The notes: generated by a model from the sequence alone, not told the origin. DNA of 64,000 nucleotides from SURF-55 sp040755195 (GCA_040755195.1 JBFMBL010000005.1:22862-86861); one strand, 5' to 3'. Counted from the first letter of the stretch, positions 18,444-28,100 are shown. Numbers and translations are program-made.

Positions 18444-19409
18444 TTATCCTCCCGGAGGCTCCGGATTATCCTTTTTCTGGTTTTGGTCCTCAAAGAGCAA
18501 GTCCGCCAAAACGTTCGCCATTAGTTCCGCCGCCGCTTCCGCTTCCTCAAGGCTATTGTTCACCCCCCCTATCTCCAGGATAAGCAGCCGGGGATTCAGA
18601 AACTGGTTATAACGGCCTTCTTTAATTCGCACCCCGCGGCAAAGACCCGGATACAACGCATCGGCCCGATCCGCTATCCGCTTTGCGAAAGCCAGGTTTT
18701 GCCGCCATGTGGGAAAGGGCTGCCGTGCGTCTGAACCGACGACCACCAACACCGGAGCAACGCGCGTGCCCCCCGCCTCCACCGTGGCCAAACTCCTGGG
18801 AAGTTTTGAATCCCGGTGGACATCGAAGAGGGCATCTATTTCCGGATTGTTGTAAAGCATTTCTCTCACGGTCTTTTCCGACTCAAGGTAGGAGGCGGCG
18901 TAAGAAACATCGTGTATCCTGTCCGAGCGCAATACGGATACGCCGCGCTTCCGCAAACCCTTTTCAAGGGCTGTTGCTACGGTAAATACCCCGCCCCGCC
19001 CTTTTACCCTTTCAACACCGTCGGTCATTGCATATGTTTCCCCGGTGTGCGTGTTGTAAATAGCCACAAGAGGCGGAAGCGCCACCTTCCCAATATCCGT
19101 ACTTTCCGTAGGAGCGGGAGGTGAAGGGGAAGCGACCGCCGGCACCGAAATAGGCGTATCCACCACCGGCAAAACGGAGCGTATAAGACCACTCTTTGTC
19201 AGTTCCACCTGAGATACAAACCTGCCCGCGCGAGCAAGGAGTGATGAAGCGTCCGGCGGATTCTTTTCCGGCTGCGCAATCAAGCAGGAATCCATCACCT
19301 TCTTTGGACCGTAGATGCGCAGTATCATATCCGCACCTTTAGCCCGGGATAAAGAGCAAAGCCAGAGCACAAGAAACAAAGCTATGGATGCCCAGACCCA
19401 CCGCCGCAT
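18444..19409 (-). CDS. spoIIP: Stage II sporulation protein P
   Basis: About 321 residues. An N-terminal membrane anchor (residues 5-22) is followed by a linker and the SpoIIP amidase/endopeptidase domain: VAIYNTHTGETYAM, DALFDVHRDS and LLILEIGGVNNS contain the conserved His/Glu residues of the catalytic centre. It degrades peptidoglycan with SpoIID and SpoIIM during engulfment. ATG 19409 is chosen with GGAGGGG eight bases upstream. Its presence shows the host can sporulate or descends from sporulating bacteria. It lies upstream of lepA, as in Bacillus. Confidence 0.93.
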   Translation of the reverse strand: MRRWVWASIALFLVLWLCSLSRAKGADMILRIYGPKKVMDSCLIAQPEKNPPDASSLLARAGRFVSQVELTKSGLIRSVLPVVDTPISVPAVASPSPPAPTESTDIGKVALPPLVAIYNTHTGETYAMTDGVERVKGRGGVFTVATALEKGLRKRGVSVLRSDRIHDVSYAASYLESEKTVREMLYNNPEIDALFDVHRDSKLPRSLATVEAGGTRVAPVLVVVGSDARQPFPTWRQNLAFAKRIADRADALYPGLCRGVRIKEGRYNQFLNPRLLILEIGGVNNSLEEAEAAAELMANVLADLLFEDQNQKKDNPEPPGG

Positions 19410-19572
19410 AGACAAGTCCCCTCCGAGTAATATCTATGCCGGCAGAAGTGGGACAAGACCTCGGTAAGCCGAGGATTAACCATCAGTTATTTCTATCACT
19501 GTGTTACGTTTTTCTATGAGGCAAGAACTGGACTCATCCATAACAAACATAAAGCAAAATTTCCTATACAAT

Positions 19573-19600
19573 AAAAAGAGCACCTCTTCAAGAAGCGCTC
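19573..19600 (-). terminator. Rho-independent terminator of the SLH-domain gene
   Basis: On the minus strand, GAGC...TCTT-G-AAGA...GCTC forms a stem-loop (19578-19600) followed by TTTTT (19573-19577). Confidence 0.75.
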
Positions 19601-19641
19601 CTTCTCCTTTGACTATTTATTTCAGCTTGGCTAGCGTACCT

Positions 19642-21606
19642 TTATTGAACCGTAAGCGATGCAATAACGCCGCTTTCCAGTCGGACTTCCGCATAGCAGC
19701 CCTCTAATTCCCCCAACGCCACTTGTTTTTCATCGCGGTCTTTAATCACAGCAGCATCAGACAATTTGTAGGTATGGAGGTAACCGTTCACAACCAACGT
19801 AACACGCCGGGTGTCTGCGTTAACATTGCTGATACGCCCTTTAACCGTTATATTCTGGTCGTCCAGGACCACTATTTCCGTTACCTTGTGTTCCTCCACC
19901 GTAACGTGCACCTTAGCTCCGGGTACGATCTCTATAAGGTTGATTTCATCGCCGTCACGGAAGACATGGGCGTCCCCCGTGATGCTGTAATCCATCTCCA
20001 ACCCGCCGGTGTTGAAAGATATCGACCGGGAAGAAACCGACAACGCCGTAACCGTTCCCTCGAATTCCCCTTCCTCTTCGTCGATAACCTCGATGTAACT
20101 CACGCTTTGTTCGCTGTCCAGTTCGAAAATGACGTAATCGCCGCGTTTTAGTTTTTCCAGGTCTATCACTTCGCCGTCCTTGATTATTTCCGCATTTTCA
20201 TCGATACTGTATCGATTCTCTTTGCCGTTCACGTAGATGGAGATTTCTTTGGTGTAAATGTTGGAAATCATTCCGCTCGAACTTATCACGGTACCCGAGA
20301 GCAGATTAATCTGCAACACGGCATCGCCCGCTATCCAGAGATCCACCCGGTCACCGGTTCTAAGATCGCCGTATGATATCTCGCGGATTACATTCCTTGT
20401 AACCTTTGTGTTTCCCGTCACCCGGTAATCGTTTTTCACACCCCGCGCCCTCAAGCTAAGTGAATCCGTGCCTAACTGTGTGATTGTGCCGCTTACTTTG
20501 GTCAATTGGTATAGTTCTAATTCGAAAACCCGGTTGTTCCTGTCCATACCGATCTTTACATAAGCATCCGGTATCAGGTCGGTGTAGTCAGCTTTCCGGC
20601 CGTTCTTAAGCATCCTGGAATCCCGGTATACATCATAAGCAGCCATGTCTCCAAGATCGTTTTGCAGCATCAATCTGTACGTGCCCTTTTCCCCCGGCGT
20701 CAGTGAATCAACGATTCCCAATATCGTCGCATCCGGCTTGCCGTACTCCCCAGGTACGCATGCATACCGGACCAGGCCCTGGTTGTCCATAACAAATCTG
20801 ACTCTTTCCCCTGAGGTCAAGGAGTTGAGTTCAACGGCCTGGTTTCCGCGGTATAGACTGCAATCCGCCGGTATTGTTACTTCGCGTTCGCCCGACATAT
20901 ACTTAACCGTGATCACGCGTCCGTTCACGCCGTCCACCCTTCCGATGACCCGTGTCATTGGCGGCGGCGCATCCACCCAACCATCCTCTATAAGCCGATG
21001 TAACATGGCGCACATCTGCGCCCGGGTGACATTCATTTGCGGCGCAAAAAGGTTCCCGGGAAGACCGCGCATAATCCCCCGCTTGGCGATGGCGCCCACA
21101 TGCCCCCGGTATTTTTCAGGAATGATCGAAGCGTCGGCGAAAGTTAATTCTGTATCGGGCGGAAGGTCTAGTGCAAGGCATAACAACGAGGCTACTTCGT
21201 AACGGCAGGCCTTTCGCTGAGGATCAAGATATGGCAACCCTTCTTTGGTCAAAATACCTTCCTGCACGGCAAGAGCCAGGTATTCTTTCCCCCAATTCAC
21301 TTGCGGGTGATAACTCAATCCGTTGATTTCTGTTCTTCGGGCCTCATCACCCAGCCCGATGGTATTTATTATCATTACCACCGCTTCAATGAACGTAACC
21401 GTGTTGTCCGGAGCGAACCCCCCCCGGGGATAGCCGTGAACAATGTCGTAGGCGTTCATCTCCATGATCGGCTGCTCCGCCCAGTGCCCCTTCACGTCGG
21501 TAAACCTGGTCTCCGCTGCATCTGTTGCGACCGCCGGACCTAAAAAGAACACTGCCGAAAATACAAGTGCAAGGACCAGTCCGGCGAATTTCTTTATCTG
21601 GCGCAA
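19642..21606 (-). CDS. S-layer homology (SLH) domain surface protein
   Basis: About 655 residues from a TTG start at 21606, which has GGGAGGAG eight bases upstream and leads directly into a signal peptide (RQIKKFAGLVLALVFSAVFF, then A-T-D-A). A longer frame to 21723 exists but would bury the signal peptide. Three SLH motifs cover about the first 200 mature residues (FTDVKGHWAEQPI; WGKEYLALAVQEGI; YRGHVGAIAKRGI), which anchor proteins to secondary cell-wall polymer. The remaining ~430 residues are beta-rich with repeated GRISNVN/GTVTALS-like elements, suggesting several small beta-barrel modules. It lies alone and probably is a cell-envelope structural or processing protein. Confidence 0.85.
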   Translation of the reverse strand: MRQIKKFAGLVLALVFSAVFFLGPAVATDAAETRFTDVKGHWAEQPIMEMNAYDIVHGYPRGGFAPDNTVTFIEAVVMIINTIGLGDEARRTEINGLSYHPQVNWGKEYLALAVQEGILTKEGLPYLDPQRKACRYEVASLLCLALDLPPDTELTFADASIIPEKYRGHVGAIAKRGIMRGLPGNLFAPQMNVTRAQMCAMLHRLIEDGWVDAPPPMTRVIGRVDGVNGRVITVKYMSGEREVTIPADCSLYRGNQAVELNSLTSGERVRFVMDNQGLVRYACVPGEYGKPDATILGIVDSLTPGEKGTYRLMLQNDLGDMAAYDVYRDSRMLKNGRKADYTDLIPDAYVKIGMDRNNRVFELELYQLTKVSGTITQLGTDSLSLRARGVKNDYRVTGNTKVTRNVIREISYGDLRTGDRVDLWIAGDAVLQINLLSGTVISSSGMISNIYTKEISIYVNGKENRYSIDENAEIIKDGEVIDLEKLKRGDYVIFELDSEQSVSYIEVIDEEEGEFEGTVTALSVSSRSISFNTGGLEMDYSITGDAHVFRDGDEINLIEIVPGAKVHVTVEEHKVTEIVVLDDQNITVKGRISNVNADTRRVTLVVNGYLHTYKLSDAAVIKDRDEKQVALGELEGCYAEVRLESGVIASLTVQ

Positions 21607-21821
21607 CGCTCCCACTCCTCCCACGCATTTCCTAAATTTTTCGACATTCCCGGGGAGAATCCTGCTGTTCGAATATCCATAATTTAATGCGGCTTTGTTT
21701 GACCTATAAGCCTTGAATCGCAAAGGGAATCCGGACAGGTAAAAATCAGGTCCCCCTTCGCAGCCTTCGAGGACTGTTGAAGGGGGACGGGGTATGAGAG
21801 ACTTCGAGATCCACGGTTGAA

Positions 21822-22169
21822 CTACCGCAGCATCGTAGGTACAAATGCATCGATGAGACCGATGACAAAGGCTGCAATCAGTGCCCCGACAATACTGACA
21901 CTTAAAAGTCCGGGGATCACGAACTGCGCCAAATAAATGACTACCGCCGCCGTAATGAACCCGACAAGGCCGCGGCTTTGCGGTGAGATGCGATCGCCTA
22001 ACAAAGTCTCAGCGATATAACCGAGAATGGTGATTACCGCAGCAGCGATAAGCGCTCCAAGAAAGCCGCCTTTAACCACGAAGCCCGGGGACACCCAGCT
22101 TACGATCATCAGCACGATGGCTGATACAACAAACCTGACGATTGCCCCAATCCACGTCTGACGTTCCAC
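21822..22169 (-). CDS. Phage holin 4-like / YvlD-type membrane protein
   Basis: 115 residues from a GTG start with AAAGGAGGTGG six bases upstream. Almost the whole protein is made of four hydrophobic segments (FVVSAIVLMIVSWV, GALIAAAVITILGYIA, GLVGFITAAVVIYLAQF, GALIAAFVIGLIDAF). This matches the chromosomal four-TM family named after phage holin 4; members are common in Clostridia, and their function is not established. It is not near the prophage. Confidence 0.75.
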   Translation of the reverse strand: MERQTWIGAIVRFVVSAIVLMIVSWVSPGFVVKGGFLGALIAAAVITILGYIAETLLGDRISPQSRGLVGFITAAVVIYLAQFVIPGLLSVSIVGALIAAFVIGLIDAFVPTMLR

Positions 22170-22409
22170 TATACCACCTCCTTTTACGCATTTGACGTTA
22201 GGATTGGCCAAAACAGGTAATTTTATTCCTGTGCTTAAAAAAACTGTTTTGAAAAATTCAACCCCTGCCCGACCGGATGGCGGGCCTACCGGAAAAATCC
22301 CTCCCATATGAGCACCTGATACTTGCAATCAACCATACGGCCGTGTTAAAATGGCCGTTGGGAATATTAGTCGCTCTTATGGCAATAAATCCTGTAAGGA
22401 GGTGACGGA

Positions 22410-22676
22410 TTGACCAAGAAATCCTCGCTTAAGCGTTTGAGGCAAATTGAAAAGCAGACCCTTCGAAACGCCAGCATGCGGTCCGCGTTAAGGACAACCA
22501 TTAAGAAGTATAAGGTTGCTCTGGTTTCCGGCCTCGCCGATGTGGAGGATAAGCTGCGGAAGGCATTGCAGGCTCTTGATAAAGCTTCTTCAAAAGGGCT
22601 TATTCACAAGAATACCGCTGCACGTAAAAAATCCCGCTTGGTAAAAGAATTTAATAAAAACCGCCTTACGGGGTAA
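22410..22676 (+). CDS. rpsT: 30S ribosomal protein S20
   Basis: 88 residues, lysine- and arginine-rich, with the S20 signature RNASMRSALRTTIKKY and the C-terminal GLIHKNTAARKKSRL. TTG start with AAGGAGG about eight bases upstream. It is transcribed opposite to its neighbours, next to holA, as in many Firmicutes. Confidence 0.97.
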   Translation: MTKKSSLKRLRQIEKQTLRNASMRSALRTTIKKYKVALVSGLADVEDKLRKALQALDKASSKGLIHKNTAARKKSRLVKEFNKNRLTG

Positions 22677-22720
22677 TCCGTTGCTTGTATTTTCACATTG
22701 TTACTCAGCCCCAAAAACGT

Positions 22721-22776
22721 GCCACCTAAACGCCGCCAGCGGCCAACGATTATGTGCCCGGTGGCTTTATATTTTT
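22721..22776 (+). terminator. Terminator downstream of rpsT
   Basis: Outer stem GCCACC (22721-22726) with GGTGGC (22760-22765), enclosing a second hairpin GCCGC-CA-GCGGC, followed by TTTATATTTTT. Confidence 0.65.
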
Positions 22777-22788
22777 CAGGCTGCAAAA

Positions 22789-23811
22789 TTATAAAACACT
22801 ACCTGACCGTTTCCCCAGGCCCAACATAAGAAGGCGTCGTTCCAGCCCCGCGTAAAAACCCTCCCCGCTTGTTTTTGCCGACATGTCAACTTCAAGCAAA
22901 CCCCAGAAAAGCGCTTCTAATTCCGGGCGCGGAAAACGGCGCGCCTGCGCTGTGACCTTCTTCGCTACAAAAGGATGAACTCCGCCGAGGTCTTTGGGTG
23001 AAATTTCGCCTCTCCTCCCGGAAGCCAAAAGATCCTGGGCCAGGATTATCAGGCGCAACTGCCGCGCAAGAAGAGCCAGTACTACACCCTGAGGCTCTTT
23101 TTCCAACAGCGCGCGGATCTTTGTCAGAGCATCCAGGTAGCGCCGCTCCCCCAGTGCGTCTGTCGCCGTAAAAACCGTCTCTTCGATCGAAGGATTTGAA
23201 ACGGCCGCTACGTCCTCCGAGGTGACCACCGCCCTGTCCCCTGCGTAGGCAAGCACCTTCTCTATCTCATTGTTCAAAGACGTCAGGTCGCGCCCCCCGG
23301 CCAGTAAAGCGCCTACAGCCGCAGGTTCAAAGGTCTTCCCAACCTGCCGCGCCTTTTTTTGAAACCATTTTCTTAAGTCTTCAGGCGCAAGATGGGTAAA
23401 CTCCACGGCCCTCCCGTGCGCCGCAACCATCTTGTACATCTCTCGTCTTTTGTCTACCGGACCGGCGGTACAAAAGATAAGGCATGTTGCGGTTCCGGGA
23501 TGCCGGAGGTATGCGGTTAGAGAAGGATTCTCTTTCTGCGCCCCGGAAGTAAAATAAGGAGCATTTTTTACCACTACCAGCCGGTAATTTGAAAAAAGAG
23601 GCAGAGTGCTTGCGATCTCCGCTACTTCTGCCCCAGAAACCTCCTCGCCGTCAAGCACCTCACAGTTAAAGGTGGGCTCTTCCCCGACCAGCGCTATCTG
23701 AAAGCGCCTGACCGCCTCCCGCTGAAGGAAAACCTCCGGGCCGTGGAAAAGGTAGAGCGGCGCGATCTGTCCCTTTTCGAGCTCGGCAAGCAGATCAATA
23801 AAATACTTCAT
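22789..23811 (-). CDS. holA: DNA polymerase III subunit delta
   Basis: 340 residues with the HolA layout: N-terminal MKYFIDLLAELEKGQIAPLYLFHG, the conserved F-L-Q-R-E-A segment and a C-terminal helical collar domain. It is the clamp-loader delta subunit that opens the beta sliding clamp. It faces rpsT, as is common in Firmicutes. Confidence 0.93.
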   Translation of the reverse strand: MKYFIDLLAELEKGQIAPLYLFHGPEVFLQREAVRRFQIALVGEEPTFNCEVLDGEEVSGAEVAEIASTLPLFSNYRLVVVKNAPYFTSGAQKENPSLTAYLRHPGTATCLIFCTAGPVDKRREMYKMVAAHGRAVEFTHLAPEDLRKWFQKKARQVGKTFEPAAVGALLAGGRDLTSLNNEIEKVLAYAGDRAVVTSEDVAAVSNPSIEETVFTATDALGERRYLDALTKIRALLEKEPQGVVLALLARQLRLIILAQDLLASGRRGEISPKDLGGVHPFVAKKVTAQARRFPRPELEALFWGLLEVDMSAKTSGEGFYAGLERRLLMLGLGKRSGSVL

Positions 23812-23867
23812 TCTTTGTCCTCACTATTCGTAAAAGACCCTATTGAGACCAAAAATTTTGTCTTTTA

Positions 23868-23890
23868 ACGTCGGACGTCGCACGTCGGAC
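23868..23890. repeat. Heptamer repeat ACGTCGG/ACGTCGC
   Basis: Three 7-bp units, ACGTCGG, ACGTCGC, ACGTCGG, plus AC, in the short spacer between holA and the thiamine-binding-type gene. Confidence 0.6.
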
Positions 23891-23897
23891 CCTGGAC

Positions 23898-24203
23898 CTA
23901 TGTTTCCCGCAGCCGACGCGCCACTGCCTTTACCTTGCCATTGATTGTGAGCTCCTTGTCCCGGCGCTCATCAATCTTGACCGTGGTCACCACCCGCTGA
24001 GCTCCTGCGTCAAATGGTATATCGTGCATACGCCGCGCCACCGCTAGGACTTCTTCCAGTTCCCCCTCGACTATGGTGCCCATGGCTGTTACCTCGTATT
24101 TCAGCCCGCTTTCTTTAACGGCTTTCACGCAATCCGCCACATACCGGCTTACGCTCGCCGAGCCCGTCCCAAGCGGCACCACGGAAATTTCTGCTACCAC
24201 CAT
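23898..24203 (-). CDS. MTH1187/UPF0045 family thiamine-binding-type protein
   Basis: About 101 residues. VVAEISVVPLGTG at the N-terminus, YEVTAMGTIVEGELEEVL and QRVVTTVKIDERRD are family hallmarks of this ferredoxin-like-fold group (formerly DUF77), whose members bind thiamine or related ligands. ATG 24203 has GGGGTG six bases upstream and is preferred to a start eight codons earlier. Confidence 0.88.
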   Translation of the reverse strand: MVVAEISVVPLGTGSASVSRYVADCVKAVKESGLKYEVTAMGTIVEGELEEVLAVARRMHDIPFDAGAQRVVTTVKIDERRDKELTINGKVKAVARRLRET

Positions 24204-24310
24204 AAATAACACCCCGTTTCCCTGCATTTATTTCGCTTTTTGTTTGCTTAATCCCTTTAGCATATAGTCTTTAGACGAAAATAAAATTGTTACTACTTCC
24301 CACAAAAAAA

Positions 24311-24333
24311 GAGCGGGGCAAAACGTCCCGCTC
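24311..24333 (-). terminator. Terminator of the exported rhodanese gene
   Basis: GAGCGGG (24311-24317) pairs with CCCGCTC (24327-24333); on the minus strand the stem is followed by TTTTTTT. Confidence 0.85.
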
Positions 24334-24362
24334 TTTTATAACCGCATTATGCATTAGCTGCT

Positions 24363-25130
24363 TTATTGTGCAGGGTACGGCACCAGTTTGCCGTCCTTGT
24401 CCTCCCTCGGGCCTTTTATGGGCTTATCGGCTTCCTTTGTGCCCTCCCAGCTAATTGCGTAACCGAACCTGAGGTTCTTTACGTTGAAACCGTTAGCGCC
24501 CAGTACACCACATGCCAATCCCGCCGTATGTGAAGTAAAGCAGTACACCAGGACTTCATTTTTGCCGCCGTTCGCGACGTGTGTTTCAAGGGCCTGACGC
24601 AGGGCCTTCATGTTGCTGGTCTTACCCATATCCTGAGCAGAGGCTATAAAGATCGCTCCCGGGATGTGTCCGGCATCGTAATCTTTCCGGCCCCTTGTAT
24701 CCAGCACGAGCGGGTCGTTAGCAATGTTATCTCCGCCGTTGTGTCCCGTTCTATAGTCGCACAAATCCCCGTCATTGTCGTCATCCAGAGCGGTTTTAAG
24801 AGCATTTGCCGTAACGAAGATGGAATGGATGCTGGGTTCCTTCGCAGTCGGATCGTTTAATCCGTTCAAGAATTTGTCCCCTTTGTCATTCGTAACGGTG
24901 GCCGTGTTGGTACCCGCATCCCACGTAATACTGGCCCCCAGCGCCTCTACAACGGCCCTGACCGGTATAAGTACCCTACCACCGATGATTACCGGTGCCT
25001 GATCAAAACTAATCTCTTCCCCGTTGACTATTACTTTAATATCAGCGGCTGCCACCGCCCACGACGCCAACGAAAGGATCAAAATCAGGCATCCGGTAAG
25101 AATCAAGCCTTTCTTTACTTTCTTTTTCAT
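24363..25130 (-). CDS. Exported rhodanese with copper-amine-oxidase N-like domain
   Basis: 255 residues. A signal peptide (about residues 1-28) is followed by a copper amine oxidase N-terminal-like domain (IKVIVNGEEISFD, VLIPVRAVVEALGASITWDAG), a substrate-free binding module common in Clostridia exported proteins. The C-terminal half is a rhodanese domain: PLVLDTRGRKDYDAGHIPGAIF, with the active-site loop VYCFTSHTA carrying the catalytic Cys. A sulfurtransferase role outside the membrane is likely; the substrate is unknown. Own terminator downstream. Confidence 0.85.
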   Translation of the reverse strand: MKKKVKKGLILTGCLILILSLASWAVAAADIKVIVNGEEISFDQAPVIIGGRVLIPVRAVVEALGASITWDAGTNTATVTNDKGDKFLNGLNDPTAKEPSIHSIFVTANALKTALDDDNDGDLCDYRTGHNGGDNIANDPLVLDTRGRKDYDAGHIPGAIFIASAQDMGKTSNMKALRQALETHVANGGKNEVLVYCFTSHTAGLACGVLGANGFNVKNLRFGYAISWEGTKEADKPIKGPREDKDGKLVPYPAQ

Positions 25131-25469
25131 TACTCTTTACCTCCTCCGGCTGTTATGCAAGGTTATTTTAAAGAATTATTAGGGAAGACCACCTCCCCTC
25201 ACTGTAAGGTTTGGTAACTGCAAGCGGACCATGTCTCTGTTACAAGCGTCAAGACAAGCGCCAAGAAACGTTTTTCGACGTTTGCCATAGCATTTCCTGC
25301 TGGCTAAGGTATATAATATTATAATTTATCATGTCGTTCCATATTCACCGGATACAATACACCTTAGCGAAGGTTTGATAAATAACTCAGCGGTCATGAG
25401 AATTTACAGGTAGGTTTTTCTGGCAGGGCGGTTTATTTTAAAATGGAACAACGCGGCGTTGGGAACTCT
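25131..25469. other. Intergenic gap, no gene seen
   Basis: A 339-bp gap between the rhodanese gene and comEC. It contains an AT-rich TATATAATATTATAATTT stretch near 25310-25330 that could hold a minus-strand promoter for the rhodanese gene, but no convincing -35 partner. I see no RNA gene or riboswitch fold here. Confidence 0.5.
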
Positions 25470-27959
25470 TCAAGCGGCGGGACGGAGCCCCTTGCGACCG
25501 GTTTTAATCAGCGTTTCCCCATTCTCGAAACGCAACAGAACAGCCCCGTCTCTGTCTGTCCGGAAAACCTTCGCGGATAAGCGCTCAAGCTCGCTGACGG
25601 CTGCAGGAGACGGCATCCCGTAACGGTTTCCCTGGCCAACGGGTATCACAGCGTATTGAGGTTTGACCATTTTATAAAAGGCGGGAAGGAATAGCGTCGA
25701 TCCGTGGTGCGGCACCTTAAGGACATCGCTTTTCAAGTCTGTTCCGTATTGCAGGAGGCGTCGTTGCCCTTCTTCCTGGACATCACCGGCAAAAAGAATA
25801 GTATTACCTTTATAATTCATTCTTAGTACAACCGACTCATTGTTGAAATCTTCCGGTTCACGGCTCAACGGCAGGAAAGGACCCAAAACAGAAATTGCAA
25901 CCGCCGGATCGACGCGAATGCTGTCGCCGGCACTTGCGACCGACACCGTAATTCCCTTCTTCTTAATCAGGTCGATAAGATGGTCGTACGCTTCGTCCAC
26001 CCCGCGTTCGATCGGCGGCACCACCACAAGTTTAACCGGCAGCCTTTCAACAACCGCCCTCGCTCCGCCGCAGTGATCCTCGTGCGGGTGTGTTAAAACC
26101 AGCACATCGAGGCGCCTCACCCCTGCCCGGCGGAGGTACCGGACCACACGCATCCCCATGCCTTCCGCAGTTTTTCCGGTAAGCTCCCCGGGCATTCCAC
26201 CGGTGTCGATAAGGATGGTACCGCCGCCCGGGGTACGAACCAGGGAGCAGTCCCCTTGACCTACGTCAATAAAGTCCACCCGTAAAGCCGGCGTGGTGCC
26301 CCCCATCCATCGAATAAGCCCCATCCAGGCGAATACCACAAGCACGAAAACCGCCGCGCGCGCAGCCCAGGAACCGCCGGAACGGGCGGACATGACGTTA
26401 CCAAGCTTTAAGGGCCTGCCCGAAATTTTGCGGATCACCATGTAAAGAAGTCCGTACCAGAGGCCCGCCACCGCCCAGTGCAACGAAGGAACATAAATGA
26501 CCGCCCCCGGCAGGTGCTGGAAGAATCGCACCAGGAAAAGGAAAACATCGAGACAAAGACCGGTAGGCACGGCGAAAACCTGTCCCAACGGCAGGAAGAT
26601 CAGCCCTAAAACCGCCGCCGTTATCCCGAGCAGCAGGATGAGTCCGGTAAGTGGTACTGCCGCGATATTTGCCAGAAGGGCTACCGGCGATATCAGGTTA
26701 TAGTGTATGGCGACCAGGGGCAAAGTGCCTAACTGCGCGCCGAGCGGCACGGCCACCCCCCAGGCGATGGCTTGTCTTACCTGCACTTTGCGGTTCAACG
26801 GTATGCGTTCGATTCGCTTTACAATTTCCGGCCCGAGAAAGAGAATTCCCCATGTGGCGGCAAAAGAAAGCTGAAAGCCCGCGTCTGTGATCGCCAGCGG
26901 ATTGGCCAGCAGGATTATCAGGGCGGCGACGGCAAGCGCCGTTAGCCAGTCCCGCTCGCGCCCAAGGTGGCGCGCCCATAACAAGAGTACGGCCATTACC
27001 GACGCGCGGATCACCGGCGGGCTGAAGCCGACCATCAGATCGTATATCAATAATGCGGTGATGACCGTAAGAAGCGTTGTTCCGGAGCGCAGCCTGAAAA
27101 CACGGGTCAATCCGAAAATGAAACCCAGGACCAATCCCACATGCAGTCCGCTTACGCTAAGAATGTGAACCACACCGGTTTCCACAAACGCCTCGTTGAC
27201 CGCGGGATCAATGGCAGTGCGGGTACCGAACGCTATACCCTTCAAAAGCGCGCTGTGTCCGGCGCTGAAAAGTTCGTCCAAAACCCCGAAGAGCTTATTC
27301 TTCATTCCGAGCGCAAAAACAGCCAGCGGGTTGGAAAACGCATTCCCTGTTATCAGCACCGTTCCTTCGCCGCGCGTGTATACCATTATCCCTATTCCGC
27401 GCCGCGCAAGATACGCCGCGTAGTTGAAATCACCCGGGTTTCCCGGTTGCGGCGCCGAACGCAATACCCCTCGAACCCGTACAAAGTCTCCGTAGCCGAA
27501 AACCTTTTTGGGGTCTCTTACCACCACCAGCACCTTGCCGCCTTTATAGGCATTGCCGCCGGCTTGCGCCTCGGCCACGCGAATTACATAACGTGCTTCC
27601 CCGGGGCGAATATCCGGTTCCGCCGCGATTGTTCCGTTAATAATTGCGCTGTGTCCCGAAAACTCGGCAAGCGGGCTTGACGCCTCGATTAACGCCAGCC
27701 GTGCGGACAATATGCCCAAAAAGAAGAACAGGATGTAAATAACACGGTGGTTGCGCTGATAGGAATAGAAGTATCCGATACCGGCGATCATCAGGGTGAA
27801 AAGGGCTGCGAAGAAGGTCGCGCTGCCGGGAAGAGGAAAATGGGGCGTTAAAATGCATCCGCACGCATAAAGGAAGGTGATTATGACGAGCGGGGGAATC
27901 ACCAAATTTGTTTCTACTCCGGGATTACCCTTAGAATCGTTTCTTGCTTCCATCAGCAT
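25470..27959 (-). CDS. comEC: ComEC/Rec2 competence DNA channel
   Basis: 829 residues. Many transmembrane segments surround the competence domain (GVVHILSVSGLHVGLVLGF and following). The C-terminal third is a metallo-beta-lactamase-like domain (DFIDVGQGDCSLVRT, VLTHPHEDHCGG), as in full-length ComEC. It forms the inner-membrane channel for incoming single-stranded DNA in transformation. It lies 44 bp downstream of the comEA stop, the usual comEA-comEC order, so the prophage inserted upstream separates comEC from the comE promoter. Confidence 0.94.
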   Translation of the reverse strand: MLMEARNDSKGNPGVETNLVIPPLVIITFLYACGCILTPHFPLPGSATFFAALFTLMIAGIGYFYSYQRNHRVIYILFFFLGILSARLALIEASSPLAEFSGHSAIINGTIAAEPDIRPGEARYVIRVAEAQAGGNAYKGGKVLVVVRDPKKVFGYGDFVRVRGVLRSAPQPGNPGDFNYAAYLARRGIGIMVYTRGEGTVLITGNAFSNPLAVFALGMKNKLFGVLDELFSAGHSALLKGIAFGTRTAIDPAVNEAFVETGVVHILSVSGLHVGLVLGFIFGLTRVFRLRSGTTLLTVITALLIYDLMVGFSPPVIRASVMAVLLLWARHLGRERDWLTALAVAALIILLANPLAITDAGFQLSFAATWGILFLGPEIVKRIERIPLNRKVQVRQAIAWGVAVPLGAQLGTLPLVAIHYNLISPVALLANIAAVPLTGLILLLGITAAVLGLIFLPLGQVFAVPTGLCLDVFLFLVRFFQHLPGAVIYVPSLHWAVAGLWYGLLYMVIRKISGRPLKLGNVMSARSGGSWAARAAVFVLVVFAWMGLIRWMGGTTPALRVDFIDVGQGDCSLVRTPGGGTILIDTGGMPGELTGKTAEGMGMRVVRYLRRAGVRRLDVLVLTHPHEDHCGGARAVVERLPVKLVVVPPIERGVDEAYDHLIDLIKKKGITVSVASAGDSIRVDPAVAISVLGPFLPLSREPEDFNNESVVLRMNYKGNTILFAGDVQEEGQRRLLQYGTDLKSDVLKVPHHGSTLFLPAFYKMVKPQYAVIPVGQGNRYGMPSPAAVSELERLSAKVFRTDRDGAVLLRFENGETLIKTGRKGLRPAA

Positions 27960-28003
27960 AATTGTTCAGTAAATACTTATTACCGCTGCGGGAAGCCCGC
28001 AAA

Positions 28004-28078
28004 TCACTGTGTGCAGACATAATCCCGAAGGTTCTCCAGCTTCTTTTCTCCTATTCCGGGAACATTTATCAGATCGTC
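28004..28078 (-). pseudogene. comEA: comEA C-terminal fragment (split by prophage)
   Basis: On the minus strand this reads DDLINVPGIGEKKLENL and RDYVCTQ before a TGA stop (28004-28006): the second half of the helix-hairpin-helix DNA-binding domain of ComEA. It ends at the prophage border. Joined to 63764-64000 through the shared TC/GA dinucleotide it restores an intact frame. In the prophage state an ATG at 28100-28102 in phage DNA could begin a 32-residue stub, but no ribosome-binding site precedes it, so it is probably not made. Confidence 0.92.
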
Positions 28079-28100
28079 GGAGATTGATAAATTACGTGCC
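28055..28100. other. Left prophage attachment site (hybrid att)
   Basis: Host half (up to 28076), central dinucleotide TC (28077-28078; GA in the comEA sense) and phage half-site GGAGATTGATAAATTACG... (28079-28100). The phage half is, in reverse complement, a near copy of the phage half at the right end (63742-63763), the inverted-repeat arrangement expected of a serine-integrase attP. Confidence 0.88.

Noticed and set aside
21822..22328. Chromosomal holin-like gene as part of a second prophage
   Set aside because: This four-TM family is common in chromosomes, and no other phage gene lies nearby.
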